Positions 10,309 to 22,179 of a stretch of DNA of 64,000 nt are shown in pieces. The notes below the pieces were generated by a model that worked only from the letters and a program-made list of their open reading frames with translations, did not search any database and was not told the DNA's origin. The number at the start of each line of letters is the position of its first letter. Within the stretch, counting starts at the first letter, position 1. The DNA comes from Vitrella brassicaformis (taxonomy: Eukaryota; Sar; Vitrellaceae). The DNA is taken from positions 23,552-87,551 of the forward strand of contig CDMY01000397.1 in the NCBI GenBank assembly GCA_001179505.1, in the 5' to 3' direction. The position numbers and the translations under genes are program-made.

Positions 10309-10658
10309 GCTGCCTCTGTGCCCTTGCTGCTCGTCGATGATGACGCCTGCATGTGACGGGATGCCGATCAGACAAGAAGATAAATCACGAGACGATCTCG
10401 TGTGCTGGTGGAGCTGGGGACGCAAAGCACTCTCGCTCCACCCGGCGGATGGACGACGGGCCGACGGGCGGATGGAAATCTGAGCTTGCACGATCGCGAA
10501 TCACTGGGCAAACTGGAGAGATGATATGACAAGTCGTCGCCGTCGTTGATCAATCTGCATTGGAGTGAGTTGGATTTGTTTTCATCATCATTGCAATCAG
10601 CCGCAAGCGAGATCTCGGCGAGGGGAAGGGGAGCAGGGAGCATCAGAGCGCCATTGAG
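10309..10658. promoter_or_regulatory. Divergent intergenic region
   Basis: These 350 bp lie between the BTB-TLDc start (minus) and the acid phosphatase start (plus). The minus-strand reading frame remains open over the first part (to about 10490), so some may be 5' coding or UTR. No promoter motif recognised. Confidence 0.3.
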
Positions 10659-12431
10659 ATGCTCAAGACAAAGCGGCTGCTGCCAATCCTGCTCTCTGCC
10701 CTCGTAGCCGTCTTCGTCTTTGCCCGCTGCGGCGTGGCGACGCTGAGGTCCATCAGCAGCTCATCTGCCGTGGGTAAGTATGCGATGAACACAAAAGCGC
10801 GATGTGCCTGTCTGGCTCATTATGTCTGTTGCTTGGGTGTGCTTGTTCAATCCAGGTGACAGTGTGGCGGCTCGTCAACTGGTAGCTGTTGTGGCGGTGT
10901 GCCGACACGGCGCCCGATCCCCCATAGATTTCTTTGCCAATGATGAGAATACTGCTGCGGTAAGCTAATGGCCGTGCACGCGGAGAGAACAGGTGACCGA
11001 CAAGTGCGATTGTCTGTCCCTGTTGTCCGTCTGTGGTTCACACAGACGTGGCCGATGGGTCGAGGATTCCTGACGCCACTCGGTGTGCGGCAGATGTTCC
11101 TGCTCGGGGCAGCTCTGAGGCATCGCTATGTGGACAAGCACCAGCTGCTCAGTCCATCGTACACGCGGCAAGAGGTGTTTGTGAGATCCACTGCTAAGCT
11201 GAGGACGGTGCAGAGCGCTTCGGCACTGATGATGGGGATGTTCCCGGCGCCCCAGCGTGTGTGGCAGCTCAACGAAGACCAGGCATCGTCTCACGCCGCC
11301 CTGCCACCGATGTTAGTAGGAGAGGAGCGATACGACGGCCCCTTCGACGTGAGCTCTGTCTTGGATCATCTCGGCGACTCGGCCCTCCCATTCATGCAGA
11401 CCGCCGTACCTGTCCTGTCGCTCGGTCTGTCCTCCGACCACCTCCTGCTTGGCTTTGAGGTGAGGGGGCACCAAGGCGACTTCTGTCTGCTCGTCCCAGC
11501 TTCTCTCTGTCTCTGTGTGCAGCCCAATACGTGTCCGCCGTTATCCAAGGTAATGGACGAGCTGCTAAACGACGAGGAGGCCAAGGCAGCCAACGCCAAG
11601 TGGCTGCAGGAGATCAACGAGGCCCACACTCGCTTCGACACACGGCCGGACGCGTTTGGTCTGGGTGCTCTCGGCGACACATTAGCCTGCGAGAAAGCGG
11701 ATGGCCGGCAGCTCCCTGTGAGCGAAGACTCAGCCTTATACCGCGCAGCGATTGAGGCCAAGGACTTCGGAATCTCGCACTTGAACGGCCACCCCACCAT
11801 CGCCCAGATCGGCGCCACCCCTTTCTACTCTGTCTTGGTGGACATACTGTCGAGCAAAGCGCAGACGGGCAAGATGAAGATATCCGATGCGGCCAGCCCC
11901 TTTCTCGGCACACCAGAGCTACACGAAGACACCAGATTCGTGCTCCTTTCGGCCCACGACTCGACCATCAGCAACTTGCTTGGGTTTATCGGTCTGAACG
12001 ACGGCAAGCAGCCCCCCTTCGCCTCTCTGCTGGCTTTCGAGCTGTGGAGGGAGCCATCGGGAGAGTTCACTGTGTCGGTCCTCTACAATGCGGCAGAAAA
12101 GCCGGTGCCCGGTTGCTCGAGCGATCCCTGTTCGCTGGAGGCCTTCCAGCGCATAGTTGATGACAAGAAGGTGCCAGGGGGCTACCTCCCCTACTGCGGG
12201 AAGGAGACTTCGTCGGCCGCGTCAGGCGATGCGGGGAGGGGCATCCAGGCCGCCCCCGCGAGACGCCTGGGACAGCCCGAGGAGACGGACGACATGGAGA
12301 GTGGCGATGCACACGATGAGCTGCTGCAGCTGCATGACGGCAGGCGGGGCAGGGTGGCGGGCATGCGATCGCTGGAGCCGTGGCAGGACCTGGCGGCTGA
12401 AGAGGGGTCGCCTGAAATGGCCGGCATATAG
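10659..12431 (+). CDS. Secreted histidine acid phosphatase
   Basis: Phosphomonoesterase of the histidine phosphatase superfamily, branch 2 (acid phosphatase/phytase-like). Four exons (10659-10773, 10856-10959, 11046-11459 and 11523-12431) join in phase to about 513 aa. The N-terminus MLKTKRLLPILLSALVAVFVF is a signal peptide or signal anchor. The catalytic motif VCRHGARSPIDFF (RHGxRxP, nucleophilic His) is followed by TWPMGRGFLTPLGVRQMFLLG, a typical 'W..g.G.LT..G..q...LG' segment. The second motif, LLSAHDSTISNLLGFIGL, carries the HD proton donor, and LPYCGK near residue 445 is the usual Cys-containing end. About 65 further residues after it are acidic and low complexity (HDELLQLHD...). It probably acts outside the cell or in the endomembrane/lysosomal system, releasing phosphate; the substrate cannot be told. 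Family assignment is secure. Confidence 0.9.
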
Positions 12432-12708
12432 TTAGGGCGAATGAGGGGAGGGGTGCTTTGTGTGTTGCAATGTCGATTTTGTCGTCCCTTTCATGCGGCG
12501 AGAGCGACAGTGTACAGAGTTTTGTGGGAGCGTGCGTGTATTTGTCCTATGTATGTGTGTGTGTGTGAGGGCCATAGCGCTCAGAACGGACTGCTCGCAT
12601 CATGATGACGTGATGTGCTGGGCAGATGAGATGGATGAGACATGGGATTCACGACCTCAAAATTTGACTCACTCAAGGCACGCACTGAATCCTTTGTCCT
12701 TTTGTTCC
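12432..12708. other. Convergent intergenic region
   Basis: This is 277 bp between the stop of the phosphatase gene (plus) and the stop of the unknown minus-strand gene. It must contain both 3' UTRs. I see no gene and no clear poly(A) signal. Confidence 0.5.
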
Positions 12709-13974
12709 CTACGGCCCCACGTGGCGCTTCAGCGCCTGCACGAGCTCCTGAATGTCGTTGGTCTCCATGTACCGAATGTATGTGAACAGCAACGACCTGA
12801 CGTAGGCACGGGAACAATCAGTTCATGCACCATCCCACCCATCCCATTTGTTTCACTATCTACCTGTCTCTGTCTATCTGCCTGGCGTCACTGTGCAGCC
12901 TGTCCCGTTCTGCGTCTGTGATCCAGCCGTCCTCGCACAGGGCAGAGAAGAGCGCAGTCAGGTGACTCCTCCTGCACACATCACACATGACCCCCACAGC
13001 ACATCGACTCCTCCCTGCCTGTCTGTCTGCGTACAGGAGGAAGTTGTGCATTCTTCCCATCGCAGCGGCCCTCTTCTGCTCTGCAGAGACATCATCCGTC
13101 CGCACAGACGTGGTCGCCGACGAGGCAGACTGGACGGCCCGCCGGAAGGGCCCCTCGCCACCATCCCCCTGCCCACGGAAATCGACAGTAATGCGCATCG
13201 GCTCTTGTGCCTGTTCGGGTGAGACGGGCGCAGGGGGGGCAGGGGATGGCTGGGAAGCAACAGTCGGCACATCAGGAGACGCAGGCACGGTCGTTGGCAA
13301 GGTTGAAGGAGAGGTCACACGTCTCTCGACGGGCGGCGGTGTGCCGTCAAGGAACTCCAGCACCCCTTTCCCCTCGATGGATATATGATAGAGGTCGTCC
13401 AGTCGCCGTGGCTGGGCCGCCCCAGCGGGTGTGCCGCGGATGGTGCGATTGGTGGAGTTCATGTACTTGGGAGTCATGCAATAGGGCAGGTCGTCCTGCT
13501 CGAAGGAGGTGCGATGGGGGTGGATTGTGCGAAGCTTCTCTTGGACGGTGATGGGCAAGGGGTGGTGGAACGAAAAGGTCATATACGACCTTCGATGGGC
13601 GGCGGAATATCCGTGGTCACGCGCAGACAGCCCTGTGCGTCCCAAGGAAGAAAGACACACAGAGAGAGAGTACAATGACAAGGCCTCAAAATGCGAGTGA
13701 GTGTTCGCCTTACCGAGAGGGAACTTCTCGAAGGTCTCCTGGTGAGCGTAGAGAGCACATGCATACAGTACGTTGTCAAAAAGAAAGAACCAGGCAATTC
13801 CCACCCATGTCTGTCACTGTGCCGAGCTCACCGAGAATGTTTCGTCCCCAGAAACGCCGTGACTCATCCCCACTCTGTGCCGTCAGCCCCTCCCTTGACC
13901 AGCAGGAAGGCGCAATTAGGGTACTGAAGGGTAGAGCCCGAAAAGGGCGCGTGAATGGAAGTTGATCTCCGCAT
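12709..13974 (-). CDS. Unknown protein, about 321 aa
   Basis: Not recognised. Exons 13974-13900, 13810-13714, 13632-13035, 12971-12864 and 12796-12709 join in phase. The second exon is hydrophobic (TWVGIAWFFLFDNVLYACAL), perhaps one membrane segment. The large third exon has a moderately conserved-looking part (MTFSFHHPLPITVQEKLRTI, DDLPYCMTPKYMNSTNRTI, DDLYHISIEGKGVLEFLDG), then a Pro/Ser/Thr-rich linker. The end is a helical block: HLTALFSALCEDGWITDAER, then LLFTYIRYMETNDIQELVQA. The last four exons are well supported by phase. The first exon (ATG 13974, donor GTCAAG) is the best fit I found but weak, and the true start may differ. If it is right, only 45 bp separate it from the CFAP97 start on the other strand. 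Confidence 0.6.
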
Positions 13975-14019
13975 GCGCGCCCCCCTTTCCAGCTCGCAGG
14001 CCCCCCGTCTTCCCCAACA

Positions 14020-15454
14020 ATGCAGTGTCAGAAGCGGACAGATTGCACACACGGCAACCCGATCATAGGGGAGCTCTTCCACAGCACTCAATGGAGAATC
14101 CACAGCGACCGACTCCGCAAGAGCAGGCCCCAAATCGACACGGCCGTGCCGCTGTCCACCGTCTACTCCCGCGGGCTGCCCAAGGACTACCCCTACCAGC
14201 AGAACAAGAAGAAGGAGGCAGCCTACCAGAACTACAAGATGCTGCAGAGCATCGCCAAAACCATGACAAGGGTGCCGCAGCTGCCTGAGCGGATCAAGGG
14301 GTGCCCGCCCAGCCTCAACAGACACGCACGGCAGAAGGAGCTGTTCCGCATCATGGGCGAGAACCAGGTGAACAAACCAAGCCAGAGTGGATGAGTCATG
14401 CAGCCTTCTGCTGTGTGACTACTTGCAGAGGTTGTTGCACCGGTTGGAGACGTGCAAGTCGGTCTATTCCGTGCAGAAGCTCAAGGAGGAGCGCAAGGTG
14501 CAGCTCAAGTATAGATTCAACTGCAGCTATGCGTGCAGGAGACAAAAGATGGGCAGTGGCGCTTGTGGTACGCTGCCACCTCTCGACGCCAGCAAGCGCT
14601 TCCGCGGCTTCCATTCCTCTCGAGCTAAAGCCCAGTCCTCTCCATCACAGTCCCATGCCTATCCGGGATCAGCTGTGCATTCGCCGGGCTCCAAAAGCTG
14701 TCCTGTCCTCCCCCCTATCGAAGCGCAAGACTCGTCTGCAGAGCCGCCGCCCCCTGCTGCTGCAGCTGCTACCGAGAGTGACTTCCCCCCGCCCCCAGAG
14801 GAGATCGACGGCGAAGACGGCGGCCTGCCTGATCCCTACGGGCCTGACTTCGTCACGCCATCGAATGAGTCTCCGGTGCCCTCCTCTGCGTCACTCACCG
14901 GCCGTGGCCGCTCATCGCGCGTGTCTCGAGGGTCCAAGAGCAGCAATGGCAGGCCGCCAACCAGCAGTGTGGCTGGAGGGGGGAAAGGAGAGAGGGGTCT
15001 TGCCAAGGACAGTGCTGGTGGTGGCGAGAGGGAAAGCGACGACGCTGAGGCTGTGCTTGCGGCCATGCCACCGCCTCCCGACAGACCGCCGGGCCGGAGA
15101 GGCGGCCCCTCACATTTGAGGGTGGAGACGGGCGATGAGGGCCGGGGGCCGGTGCCGCTGAGAGCGACAGAGGAGGGTGCCCGGCTGGCACCGCAGAAGC
15201 AGAGGAAAGCCGGTGAGAAGAAGGCCAAACAGAGGGTGAAGGAGGAGCACTGGAAGGACAAGCAGCTGGCGGCTCTGCTGAACGAGCTGGACGGTGCCAA
15301 CCCGTACTATGAGGAGGTGTCTGTGGGTGAAGGTGAGTCGAGGGCGCAGGGGGTTCTGCAGAGGGCGCAGCTGGAGAAAGAGCATGAGCGGTCCCGGCTG
15401 ATGCAGTCTCAGGACAGGCCACACATGGCTGGCAAGAGGATGCCCAGACGGTGA
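14020..15454 (+). CDS. CFAP97-domain flagellar protein with long disordered tail
   Basis: Two exons, 14020-14367 and 14429-15454, join in phase 0 to about 457 aa. Residues 1-150 fit the CFAP97 (Hemingway/KIAA1430) pattern: WRIHSDRLRKSRPQIDTAVP, a Lys-rich segment with NKKKEAAYQNYKML, then GENQRLLHRLETCKSVYSV, corresponding to the family's 'VDt..P...........K..........ie.eN..Ll.ki..i' layout. Family members are needed for cilium or sperm-axoneme maintenance, so a flagellar role is likely; this agrees with the axonemal dynein gene nearby. Residues from about 190 are Pro/Ser/Gly-rich and probably disordered, ending in a Lys/Arg/Glu-rich helical stretch (KEEHWKDKQLAALLNELDG). The tail is much longer than in short members of the family. 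Assignment by pattern only. Confidence 0.7.
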
Positions 15455-17080
15455 GTGATTGTTGGACTGATGGTCGGGCGGGTATATGGAAGTGCGGATG
15501 TCTCGATTCGTTTTCTTTCTTTCGGTGGCCATGTGGTGTCTGTTCTGACGTACTACTATTATATGGCTGGTTGAAATCGCACCCTCCGATTGTACTGTCC
15601 CATCCGTCCATCATGAGACATGACTCACGGGGGTGCGTGCAGCACCGCAGCAAAAATATTACTAAATGCACACAGCATCCACACAGCCATCCATCCATCC
15701 ATGCATCCATCCATAATGTGTTGATAGGGAGATGCCATACAATAAAGCCTGGACACCACACACCAAATCATGGGCCACTTCTTGAAAAAGGGAGCATGAA
15801 GCGATATAGATGGAACGTGGATGGACGGAAAGGAACGATGGCTTGCCTGTACATTTACTCTGTCTGCCAGCCGAATTGTGTTGACGCCCCCCCTCACACA
15901 CACATGGACAGACCGATACAGTCAGTCAGTCAGTCGTGGGCGAGTTGACGTAGACAGATACGTCCGCCGCCTGCAAGCCAGCCACATCCAGGTAGGCACA
16001 GCCAGCTACCTCAACACGCGCACACCTACACACACTGAACAGACGGGGGAAAAACGATGGCAGGACATGACTATCACCACACACACACACACCCTCCCCC
16101 TCCGGCTCACCAGTGAGTGCTGGCTGTCAATTCGAGAGCGTTACGCACACATGGAACAGCCGCCTGCCTTCCTTGAGGTTTAAATAGCGCCCCTTTGAGC
16201 CGACAGACACGCACACAGACAGACGGACAGACAGACAGACAGACACGCAGACATGCAGACAGACAGAGAGATAGACCGAAAAAATGGTCATTCATGTGTG
16301 CAATGTAATGGTCATCCATGTGTGTGTTAGCACCGAGCGGGCTGCAGGTGCCAGCGATGCTCTGGCGCAGGAGAAGGATACGCGGGGAAACATGGCCCAA
16401 TCGCAGGCACGCATCCCAGCGTACCAGTGCCCAGCACCAGCATCCCTGACACACACTGCCGCCCAGATGATGGATGGATGGATGGATGGATGCATAGACA
16501 GACAGAAGGAAATGGCCCCAGGTGCGAGTTGGGGGCGGACACACATGGCATACACATACATGAATAGCCAGTCGATGGGACAACAACACCCGGCTGATGG
16601 TTGCTCGCTGAACTAAACACATGAACATGAAATAGCGACTTGCAGGACCACTGATGACCGCCGAAAAGCCAAAACCTGCCTGTCTGATCTGATCTCTCTA
16701 CACTACACACACGCACACCCACACAGACAGACATGAAGGCACAGACACTCACGCACGCATGCATTCACTCATTCACTCATTCATTCATTCATTCAAACAC
16801 AGGGATGGAATGTGCCCGTCCGGTATTCGACCACATGTAATCCATCCCCCATGCGACGGATCAGCAGCAGGTATGTATATATTATATAAACAGCACTCCC
16901 ACTCACACCGAACCAAACACCAGCCGGCCGCAGACAGCCACACCAACCAAAAAGAGGCTCTCTCTACAGTCTGCCTACCTACCTAGCTAGCTCTCGTCCC
17001 GTACGTATGTACACCCACAGCCCTACACATGAGGAACGCGTACATAGACGTCAGACAGACCGACAGACACCACTCATATA
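15455..17080. other. Gene-free convergent spacer with microsatellites
   Basis: This 1.6 kb separates the stops of the CFAP97 gene (plus) and the beta-helix gene (minus). It holds CATC/GATG runs (15693-15716 and 16471-16492), CAGA runs (16219-16266), a CATT run (16770-16796) and CA tracts. Open frames here are short, have no splice-joined partners and read as translated repeats. I see no gene. Confidence 0.7.
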
Positions 17081-20000
17081 TCATGAATCGAATACGAATT
17101 GCCCCATGGCCACCAAGTCATAGCCCAGCCTTTCCGCGTTCCACTTAGCCTGCAGCGTGCCCTCGGCCCTCCCCCTGCCGAGCTGCGCGTGGCCGTCTCT
17201 CCCCCCCAGAGTGTGAGTGACAACCGCCTGCCCACCCAGTGTCCGCTTCATGGGCGAATCGCTCTCGAACGGAATGATCAGCGGCTCGCATGGCAGGAGG
17301 GGTGAGGGGAAGGAGGCCTCGCGCTCCCACGAGCAACCCGCCGGCGGATCGATCACATACATCCCTGCACAAGGTGCACAACCACACACACAGCAGAGAT
17401 GTGTTTGGTGTGTGGTCGGTCCGTCGCTGCACTCACTCACCCATGAGTATCATGTCTCCATGCAGCAGGTCGCCGACGTCTTGGCCACTGAAGCCCCCCT
17501 TGCCCACCACATACCTCCACCCGCCCTCGTGAATCGTCGGCTCCTTCCCCGTCAAGGACGACGCACCGCTGCCCACCACAAAGGACAGGCTTCTGAAATC
17601 TGCCGCCCTGTTGACCACGTAAGCCTCCACCCGACCGCCCGGCACGTACATGGTGGCCGTCAGGGGGAGGGTCGTGGCCGTGCCGAGGATGTCCTCCGAG
17701 ATGGGTATGCCGAATCGGTCACCGAGGACGCGCTCGAGGAACTCCACACGCATCGCTGCGTCAGCACGGGAGGGAGGACAGGTAGATGGTGGAACCGGGT
17801 GAGGGGCCTGCTTGTCGTGCGTCGCTTACCTCTGATGTCGGCGTCACTGACGATGGTTGTGTGTGTCTTGAGGAACTCGATGCCGGCACCGCGGACGAAG
17901 TGGTGGGCTGTGGTGGCGGGGAAGGTCGCGACCCCAGCATTAGCCTGGGTGACCGGCATAAAACCTGACCAGAGAAAGAATCATACATGAGTCACCGTGC
18001 TGTTCGTCCCTCGTTGCCTCCATTGGTCACTTACCGTCTTGCATCCAGGTGATGGCGTGCTTGTAGTTGCTGAATGACAGCCCCCCCACCCGCCCCACCT
18101 TGCTGAACACTGGCTCCGTCCGCACACTCATCGCCGGCTGCACAGCAGACGGGGAAAACCGCCATAACATGGACCCATCAAACTCTCCCGGCTGGGTCAC
18201 GAACATGACACCCACGCCCCTGCCGTGGCCCCACTCAGAGCTGTACAGCCCGTAGTCAAACACGACGGGCGTGGACGGCGCTTGTCTGTCCTTGGCCTCA
18301 GGGAAGAAGAGTGGCGTCTCGGTTTGGTACTGAATGACCAGGTTGGGCTCGCCCTGCCGGTGCATCGTGGGGTTCTCCACCACCATGATGCCGTAGATGA
18401 GCAGAGTGCCGGGCGGCAGCCACCTGCCGCCGCCGCCGCCCCACGTGCCGGTGACTGTCAGCCCGTCCTTGCCCACATGCACGCCGTGGCACACGTCGAT
18501 CACAGGAGACGATCGCAGAGGGCCCGCGCAGTGAGATGAAGGCAACGACGCGTCCGTGCTCCACTCGCAGTAGGTAGCCAGGTGGAATGAGTCCCGCTCC
18601 AGGATGCCGGCGCTGAACTTGGTGCCTCTGCGGTCGAGTTCAATGGCCCTCTCCAGGGGCGTGTCCTCGACACCCTTGATCTTGACGCCGTAGTATGACC
18701 TGAGCCACTTGACGGCCGACCGCCTGAAGGCCCGAAGCTGCTCGTCGCTCTGGTAGGGCGTGACCATCCGCATGAAGCCGACGGCTTTGGGGGAGGGGCC
18801 CATGAGACCCTGGCGCACCCGGCCGCGGACCATCGAATGGAGGACCACATGGCCGCTGCCCCTGCCCGTGCCGATGGACTGGACGGTCAGTATGGGGCCC
18901 TGAGTCTGCTGCCTGCTCACGGACGGCGAGCTGAACTGGGCGTTCATGCCTGGCGTAGCGACGGCAACGGCCTTCTGAGAAGGACCAGCCTCCAGGTGGT
19001 CGATGAGGATGTCCTGCAGGTCCGCGCCTGCGCCGAGTTCATCGGCCGGTGAGTGGACACCGTTGCCGTCCATGAAGATGCCGTGGACTGGCCCGTGGCG
19101 TGACAGCAGGTTCTCTACGGTCACGTGCTGGAGGGTAAGGCCCCACGACGATGTGGCGGTGATGCCACGAACGTCAGCTCCCTGAAAGAAAAAGACAGAA
19201 AAATGATGCAGTTGTCGCTGCTCCGTGGTCACTGACCTGGTATTCGTGTGGTCTGAATTTGGTTGCCTTGACTGGGAGCTTGTTGTCGAGTTTGAAGGCG
19301 GCCATCTCGCTGCACAGCCACTCCTGGTGCTCGCCTACGTTGACCAGGTTCTGGATAGACACGTGCTTCATCTTGACGTCGTGCGCAAAGTCCGCTCGCA
19401 CACCCATCAGGCCCTTTGGCGTGTGGAACATCACGTCCTGACATGCACACACACACACACACACAGAGAGAGAGAGATCGAGAGATCATGGATTCTCCAT
19501 ATGTGTGTCCCGTCGTGCATTGTGTCTGTGTGTATTGTGTCTGTGTGTAGGTACCTGTCCGCACACAAGATAGTGCTCTTTCTCGCCAGGCTGAAACAGG
19601 TCCCCCATGACGGCTCCAGGTGTAGTCGCCCAGTCGAAGAACTCCTGTGTCAGCGCCAGTCCGCCGAAGTACCTCTTGGTGATGATAGCGGGGTCCCTTG
19701 GCTCCAGGTGCGTGTCCTTGATGTTGCCCTGCGAGGCGCAGACGGTCTCGGCCGAGGTGCGGTTGGTGTCGGTGTTGCCGCAGGGCGAGTTGAGGACTCG
19801 AGCCTTGAAGTAGCTGTTGCTCAGCTTCCACATGGCCAGGACGGCGTCGACCAGGAAGGTGCCCCGGTACTCGCCGTAGGGCGTCAGAAAGTCGTCATCC
19901 ACCACACGCTGGATGTCGATCACATCTCGGGTGGGCCCCTGCATGAACTTGCCATCCTGGCCGACGAGTGATGGCACGTTGACGGGGTTGTTGGTCAAGC

Positions 20001-21646
20001 CGACAATCTTGACGTCCAGCAGAGTGACGTCCTTGGTCACTCTGGGGCTCGTGCCGTCGTAGTAGTTCTCCTTGGGCTGGCCGTGCTCATCCACAGCACC
20101 CCCAAGTCGATGCAGGAGGATGCCGTACATGGACCCGCCGTCGGGCAGACCCGACGGGTTGTCGAACCAGTACTTGGCCTCTGCAAACACAGAAATGCAT
20201 AACACACGGATCGTACTGTGGTCGATAGAGGCGCTCTGTCACTGCGATGTCCTGACCATTGAGCAGCTTTTCGTCTTCATCGCTGACGGGGGTTCGTTGC
20301 CTCTCGAAGAGATGAAGTCCTGCCCTAAGCCGTGCGAAGACGTCTTGGATCACCATTTGTTGGTCAGGCCTGTCTGCGTATGAGATGGTGTCCCTCAGCA
20401 GGTCGGCGAATTGCGGCCCCTCACGGCTGAACCCCATCGGGATGAGACGATTCACATAATGGTCCACGAAGCGAGCGGCAGAGTAGAACCCTGATGGATG
20501 GATGGGTACAACAAAAGAAAACCACTGCAAAAGCGTTTGGGAGGTGTTGGTGGCGCTGTGTTTGTGTACCTCTGACAGGGACTCGTTTGGAGCTGGGTCC
20601 AATCTGTGTGTGCTGGATGACCACTCGCTTGGCCCCGTTACATTGGATGCCCGTGACCTCGAAGTCTCGAACCTCCAAGTTAGATACCACAATGTCATAC
20701 GCTGACCGAACACAAAGGCACCGGCCAATACACGCACACGTGTGTGACTCATTAACCCATCTGCTCTGGCATGCCTGTCCCGCCACACCTCCGTTTGAGT
20801 GAATGCCGGCGTGCGACGACAGGCCGAGGATGCCGTTGGAGATGAGCGTCTTGGATGCCACCTTGGGCACCGAGTTGCGTTCCTTCAGTGGCGGTGAGGG
20901 CTGGCCGCCCGGCCGGGGATGCTCGAGCGACGGGTCGTTGTAGAGCTTGTCATTGACCTCCAGATTGAGCGACGACACCCCTCCGTTGAGCTCAAACGGC
21001 CCGTCGTTGAGCTCAATGCACGAAAAGAACCTGACAGACGAAAAACAGTGGATGCAGAGAGCCAGCTGCACGTTGGTTGCTGCTCGCCGGCGCACCGTTG
21101 TTTGAGGTAATGTTCATCGCTCTGTTTGATGGTGTGTCCGTTGAGGTCCAGCCACACCCCGCTGGTCTCGATGGTGATGGCCGAGAAAAAACCCAGATAG
21201 AACTTGCTGACGGGGTAATCGGCATCACCAAACTCGGGCCAGAAGTCCGTGTCCTACCAGGCACACAACATCAGTGTTACATCACACATTCACGTGCCCG
21301 CACTGCTCTCTCGAGGTGCCTGCACGGCTGCTCACCGGCCTTGGATTGAAAGTAATGTCCTCCCCGAGTCGGTACCTGCCCGGCTCTCGTATGCGGTATG
21401 TGCCCTTGTCGAAGTCCCGCTGCCTCAGCGTCTTTTTCACGGGCAGCCGCTGATATTTCGCCGCCCAGTCAGGCATCGCATCATCATCGGGGGGGCCCTG
21501 CACAGTGAACCAGCCCACAAGTGAGCACGTGAATCGTCCTCTGGTCATCCGTCTGATCTGCCTTGCGCTACCTGGGCTGTGACAGTGGCGATGAGGGAGG
21601 ACGAGACGAGCAGAGAGTGCAGGATAGACTTTGTCCCGCAACACAT
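17081..21646 (-). CDS. Large secreted right-handed beta-helix protein
   Basis: Twelve exons join in phase: 21646-21572, 21497-21336, 21253-21096, 21030-20789, 20701-20570, 20490-20257, 20180-19555, 19437-19237, 19181-18035, 17964-17830, 17755-17441 and 17364-17081, about 1240 aa. Exon 1 is a complete signal peptide (MCCGTKSILHSLLV...ATVTAQ) ending exactly at a phase-0 intron. Then come GTYRIREPGRYRLGEDITF and VWLDLNGHTIKQSDEHYLKQ, the typical entry to a pectin-lyase-like fold. Repeated short strand motifs follow (IVVSNLEVRDFEVTGIQCNG, RVVIQHTQIG, VTLLDVKIVGLTNNPVN, MKHVSIQNLVNVG, LTLQHVTVENLLSRHGPVHG), as expected of parallel beta-helix coils. The C-terminal third (DFRSLSFVVGSG, RLGYDLVAMGQFVFDS) looks like a separate beta-rich domain. 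It is probably extracellular or wall-associated; enzymatic activity is not shown, and catalytic residues cannot be assigned. Confidence 0.75.
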
Positions 21647-22179
21647 CTCCTCTTCAGGCTCAGTGTGTAAGTGAATTGGCTGCCGCAGGTTATCGTCCCG
21701 GCTGGTTGTTCTGCTTGCCGGCGGTGCGCAGATCTTAGAACAAGCGAGCCGGTTGACCAAGGCGCACGGGAGCCCGCTCCAGACAGTGCTGCTCGCTGAC
21801 CCAAGGAGGCGGCAAGGAGAGATCAGTCCTGGTATCGACAGACGGCAGCGACAAGCGAAGATGGGCAACGCGGCCGTTGACAGGGAGCGCCCTTTGACGC
21901 GCCATCCCCCCCTGCCTCTGCACGTCTAAGCTCGCACGTTTTATCGATCCACCCCGTTTTGCCGCTTTGGAGTGTTTTGGGGGGTATTCAGTTGTGCATA
22001 GCACGGCAACGCTGCCGAAGACGTCACCTTCACTGCAAGAACCCCGCGGAAGGAGAGACTGGGGGCCCCAAGGGGGCCAGCGAGCTTATTTCAGCCAACA
22101 GAAGACCTCAGGGCGAATTCCGGCCTTGTAAAGGCCGGCAGAGGCAAACAAAGGCAGACAAGCTTCATAGCAGTGAATC
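21647..22179. promoter_or_regulatory. Divergent intergenic region
   Basis: These 533 bp separate the beta-helix protein start (minus) from the dynein start (plus). They include both 5' UTRs. An open minus-strand frame just upstream of 21646 has no better start codon. No promoter element recognised. Confidence 0.3.

Noticed and set aside
12709-13974. PEX11-like identity for the unknown minus-strand gene
   Set aside because: A hydrophobic FFLFDNVLYACAL stretch recalled PEX11, but no other PEX11 feature is present, so no name was given.
15821-16183. Plus-strand open frame in the 15.5-17.1 kb spacer
   Set aside because: Composed of translated CA and CAGA repeats; no splice partners or conserved residues.
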